64,000 bases of DNA from Solitalea canadensis DSM 3403. Lineage in GTDB: Bacteria > Bacteroidota > Bacteroidia > Sphingobacteriales > Sphingobacteriaceae. How positions within the stretch are numbered: the stretch's first letter is position 1; every line of letters starts with the position of its first letter. Shown here piece by piece: positions 61,489 through 64,000 of this stretch. The notes beneath the pieces were generated by a model. The model was not told the DNA's origin. It worked only from the letters and a program-made list of their open reading frames with translations, and did no database searches. Location of the stretch: NCBI RefSeq assembly GCF_000242635.2, contig NC_017770.1, positions 1,500,669 through 1,564,668 on the forward strand, written 5' to 3'. Position numbers and translations under genes: made by a program.

Positions 61489-62352
61489 TTAACCTAAGTA
61501 CGATTTCAAGATCTTGCTTCGTGATGTATGACGTAAACGTTGTAACGCCTTATCTTTAATTTGGCGAACACGCTCACGGGTCAAATTAAATTTCTCGCCA
61601 ATCTCTTCTAACGAAAGAGGATGGTTTGAACCTAATCCAAAAAATAATACGATAATTTCACGTTCACGTTCAGTTAAGGTTGATAAAGCACGTTTAATTT
61701 CTTCTGAAAGAGACTCACTTATCAACATACTGTCGGTTGCAGCGGTATCGGTGTTCTCTAAAACGTCCAATAAGGTATTTTCTTCACCTTGAACGAAAGG
61801 AGCATCCATTGACACATGACGACCTGAGTTACTTAACGTATCCGAGATTTTATCCACGGTTGTTTCTAAGATATCGGCCAATTCTTCCGGAGAAGGCTCA
61901 CGCTCGTATTCCTGTTCCAATTTTGAATATGCTTTGCTGATTTTGCTAAGCGAACCAACCTGGTTTAATGGCAAACGGACAATACGAGACTGCTCTGCAA
62001 TAGCCTGCAGAATTGACTGACGAATCCACCATACGGCGTATGAAATGAATTTAAAACCCTTAGTTTCATCAAAACGTTTAGCCGCTTTAATAAGGCCTAA
62101 GTTACCTTCATTAATTAAATCGCCAAGAGTTAATCCCTGGTTTTGGTACTGCTTGGCAACAGACACCACAAAACGTAAGTTTGTTTTTGTTAGCCTTTCT
62201 AAGGCCGCTTGATCGCCTTCGCGAATTTTTTGGGCAAGTATTACCTCCTCTTCGGCGGTAATCAGATCAACTTTCCCGATCTCATGTAAATACTTGTCTA
62301 AAGATTGACTTTCACGGTTAGTGATAGATTGAGTGATCTTTAGTTGTCTCAT
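61489..62352 (-). CDS. rpoD: Primary RNA polymerase sigma factor (RpoD/SigA, short Bacteroidota form)
   Basis: A 287-aa group 1 sigma factor without region 1.1 and the non-conserved insert, as is normal for Bacteroidota. Region 1.2 is [31 protein letters not shown]. Region 2 is [63 protein letters not shown]. Region 3 is [25 protein letters not shown], and region 4 is [19 protein letters not shown] and [28 protein letters not shown]. It recognises TTTG/TAnnTTTG promoters such as those listed here. A long leader region lies upstream. Confidence 0.96.
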   Translation of the reverse strand: MRQLKITQSITNRESQSLDKYLHEIGKVDLITAEEEVILAQKIREGDQAALERLTKTNLRFVVSVAKQYQNQGLTLGDLINEGNLGLIKAAKRFDETKGFKFISYAVWWIRQSILQAIAEQSRIVRLPLNQVGSLSKISKAYSKLEQEYEREPSPEELADILETTVDKISDTLSNSGRHVSMDAPFVQGEENTLLDVLENTDTAATDSMLISESLSEEIKRALSTLTEREREIIVLFFGLGSNHPLSLEEIGEKFNLTRERVRQIKDKALQRLRHTSRSKILKSYLG

Positions 62353-62851
62353 TATGTGTCGTTAAGTGAATAAAAATGCTGATTTAGGCGTGGAAATCGC
62401 AATAAACAGTACATATCTTATACGACTGGGCGCAAAAAATGTTTTAAAAAAAGTTAAAAAAAATTAACGTAGAAGTTAAAGTCAGCAAACTTGATAAGGA
62501 ATGTAAGAGTTGAGAGCGCATTTCCAATTTTTTGCAAAATGCTAAAATTATAGGTAAAAATCAAATATTTTTCAAATTATTTGGGGTTTGACAGAATTAT
62601 AGTTGGTTTGGTTAATTTTTTATGATATAAAAAATGGTGAAAAATCTCGCTTAAACTCGGTTTTTAAGCCACTTTTGTATCAAAAATGATATAAATCATA
62701 AATGAAAAATATGCTCATTTAAAGATAAAGGCAAAGATAGTATTTAATTTTTAAGAAATAAATTTAATTATTCTTTTACTAAAGTTTTTTTGATGAAAGT
62801 GTTTTCGAGCTGTTTTTTTATGAAAAAGTAACAACCCGAAAACTATTTTCT
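62353..62851. other. 499-bp A+T-rich region upstream of the sigma factor gene
   Basis: This region is very A+T-rich with many homopolymer runs. It must contain the sigma factor promoter on the minus strand and the 3' end of the MBL gene transcript. I see no credible ORF, tRNA or strong hairpin. TATCAAAAATGATATAAATCAT near 62679-62700 has imperfect dyad symmetry and could be an operator. Confidence 0.5.
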
Positions 62852-63691
62852 TTATACTTCAGAAAGCATAAAAATATCTTTTACCCGAACACCTTTTTCT
62901 GTTTGCTGAAGTGTGCAGCATTCATTTACCGGATCATGCTCAAAGAATAAAATATAATCTTTTTCCGCAGCTTCATTTAAAAATGCTTTTTTTTCTTTTA
63001 TTGTTTCCAATGGACGAGTATCATAACCCATTACATAAGGAATAGGCAAGTGTCCGGTGGATGGAAGTAAATCTGCACAAAAAACGATTGTTTTCCCTTT
63101 GTAACTTAGTTGAGGAAGCATCATCGCATCTGTATGTCCGTACATAAATCGTATGCTGAAATCTTTAATTAACTCCACTCCATCTGTATGTTCAATAAAC
63201 TTCAGTTGTCCGCTTTCCTGGATTGGCAATATGTTTTCTTTTAAGAAAGAAGCTTTTTCACGATCGTTCGGGTATACGGCCCATTTCCAATGATCTTCAT
63301 TGCTCCAAAAGGTTGCATTCTTAAAAGCTGGGATCAATTGGTCTCCATTTCGTTCAATAGCTCCGCCACAATGATCAAAATGAAGGTGAGTAAGAAAAAC
63401 ATCTGTAATATCATCTCTATGGAATCCAAGCGATTTTAAAGAAGAATCAAGCGTATCGTTTCCATGAAGATAGTAATGACTGAAGAACTTATCATCTTGT
63501 TTGTTTCCAATACCTGTGTCGACTAAAATTAGTCGATTTCCATCTTCAATTAATAAGGAACGCATTGCCCAGGTACAAAGGTTGTTTTCGTCGGCAGGAT
63601 TGGTTCGTTGCCATATTGTTTTAGGAACCACACCAAACATTGCCCCGCCATCTAGTTTGAATAGTCCTGTATTGATAGTGTGTAATTTCAT
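62852..63691 (-). CDS. MBL-fold metallo-hydrolase
   Basis: A 279-aa metallo-beta-lactamase-fold hydrolase. The metal-binding HLHFDHCGG (about 101-109), an intermediate His in FMYGHTDAM (about 180) and the later Asp in IVFCADLLPSTGHLP give a two-metal site. The N-terminal TGLFKLDGGAMFGVVPKTIWQRTNPADENNLCTWAMRSLLIEDG is typical of the group with AHL lactonase-like members. The substrate is unknown; lactonase or thioester-type hydrolysis are options. TACTTTAG ends 4 nt before the ATG (63696-63703), one mismatch from the -7 consensus. Confidence 0.9.
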   Translation of the reverse strand: MKLHTINTGLFKLDGGAMFGVVPKTIWQRTNPADENNLCTWAMRSLLIEDGNRLILVDTGIGNKQDDKFFSHYYLHGNDTLDSSLKSLGFHRDDITDVFLTHLHFDHCGGAIERNGDQLIPAFKNATFWSNEDHWKWAVYPNDREKASFLKENILPIQESGQLKFIEHTDGVELIKDFSIRFMYGHTDAMMLPQLSYKGKTIVFCADLLPSTGHLPIPYVMGYDTRPLETIKEKKAFLNEAAEKDYILFFEHDPVNECCTLQQTEKGVRVKDIFMLSEV

Positions 63692-63714
63692 GTGGCTAAA
63701 GTAGGAGTTTAGGT

Positions 63715-64000
63715 TATTAGTTCATAGTTGATAGTTCTGAGTCCATAGTCCATAGTCGATGGTCCATAGTTGATAGATGGTTAATAGTTCATGGTTCATG
63801 GATCGTGGATCATGGTTTGGGTCCATAGTCCATTCATAGTTCATAGTTTTAAGTCGATAGTCTAGAGTGCCTACATAAAAGAAATAGGTTTTCACTTGTG
63901 AAAACCTATTTCTTCAATTTTATAAGAGACTATGGTCTATGGACCATGGACCATGGTCTAATTCTATGATCCGTGAACTATGATCTATGAACCAACAACG
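63715..64000. repeat. Quasi-palindromic word array R10 (GTCCATAG words)
   Basis: Left: GTTCATAG, GTTGATAG and GTCCATAG words, about fifteen copies. Centre: a perfect 16-bp hairpin (63880-63913). Right: ACTATGGTCTATGGACCATG and CTATGATC words as reverse complements. It runs to the window end. Confidence 0.9.
63880..63913. terminator. Hairpin at the centre of R10
   Basis: 16-bp arms AGAAATAGGTTTTCAC and GTGAAAACCTATTTCT with a 2-nt loop, T-rich on the right. Confidence 0.7.

Overview
The window looks like chromosomal DNA from a Bacteroidota bacterium of the Sphingobacteriales type (Solitalea- or Pedobacter-like). The signs are low G+C, start-proximal TAnnTTTG (-7) promoter elements, few Shine-Dalgarno sequences, a MurF-Alr fusion protein, a short 287-aa primary sigma factor, a long-form 481-aa GAPDH, a DUF5916/CBM9-like outer-membrane protein, many Bacteroidota-style lipoproteins, and tRNA genes without an encoded CCA. 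The genus is inference; no search was possible.

Layout. 1-6 kb: end of an FAD oxidoreductase, poxvirus-type topoisomerase IB, a TauE/SafE permease and a SWIM/SNF2 helicase. 6-9.5 kb: a probable insertion carrying one 990-aa gene that joins a PD-(D/E)XK (HsdR-N-like) nuclease domain to a STAND-type P-loop NTPase. It is bracketed by a 75-bp direct repeat of the SNF2 gene's 3' end and looks like an anti-phage defence gene. 9.6-11.4 kb: a DUF6157-like gene, a five-gene tRNA array (Gly, Gly, Leu, Gly, Leu on the minus strand) and recX. 11.5-25.3 kb: housekeeping and accessory genes (murF-alr, DUF502, patatin, LOG, Na+ symporter, recR, SDR, esterase, Kir channel, YitT, GH144-like glucanase, PepSY-like protein). 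25.5-29.6 kb: a partial tryptophan cluster trpD-trpF-trpB-trpA preceded by a complete ribosome-mediated attenuator. Its 19-residue leader peptide has three consecutive Trp codons, followed by antiterminator and terminator hairpins. 29.6-46 kb: nhaA, HPP protein, a haloperoxidase-like lipoprotein with altered catalytic residues, Sua5/YrdC, GNAT, EcsC, asnS, sucC, a DUF5916 protein, and a lolD/ATP-grasp-like/HAD operon. 46-64 kb: ferredoxin, U32 protein, haem-binding protein, a PIN toxin-antitoxin pair, smc, LpxL-like acyltransferase, Bcr/CflA transporter, aldo/keto reductase, gap, the primary sigma factor and an MBL hydrolase.

Two patterns cut across the window. About ten intergenic regions hold quasi-palindromic word arrays: a short word repeated imperfectly, often a terminator-like hairpin or core, then the reverse-complement word repeated. 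The word differs between sites (CATAGTTCATAG, GACTCAGAACTC, CGGGTT, ATTACACCGATT, GATATGAG). Also, several genes (recX, murF-alr, recR, yitT, lolD, possibly the EcsC and MBL genes) have a TAnnTTTG element ending only 4-7 nt before the start codon, which predicts leaderless mRNAs.

Limits: all assignments come from reading motifs; domain names rest on recall, not on searches.
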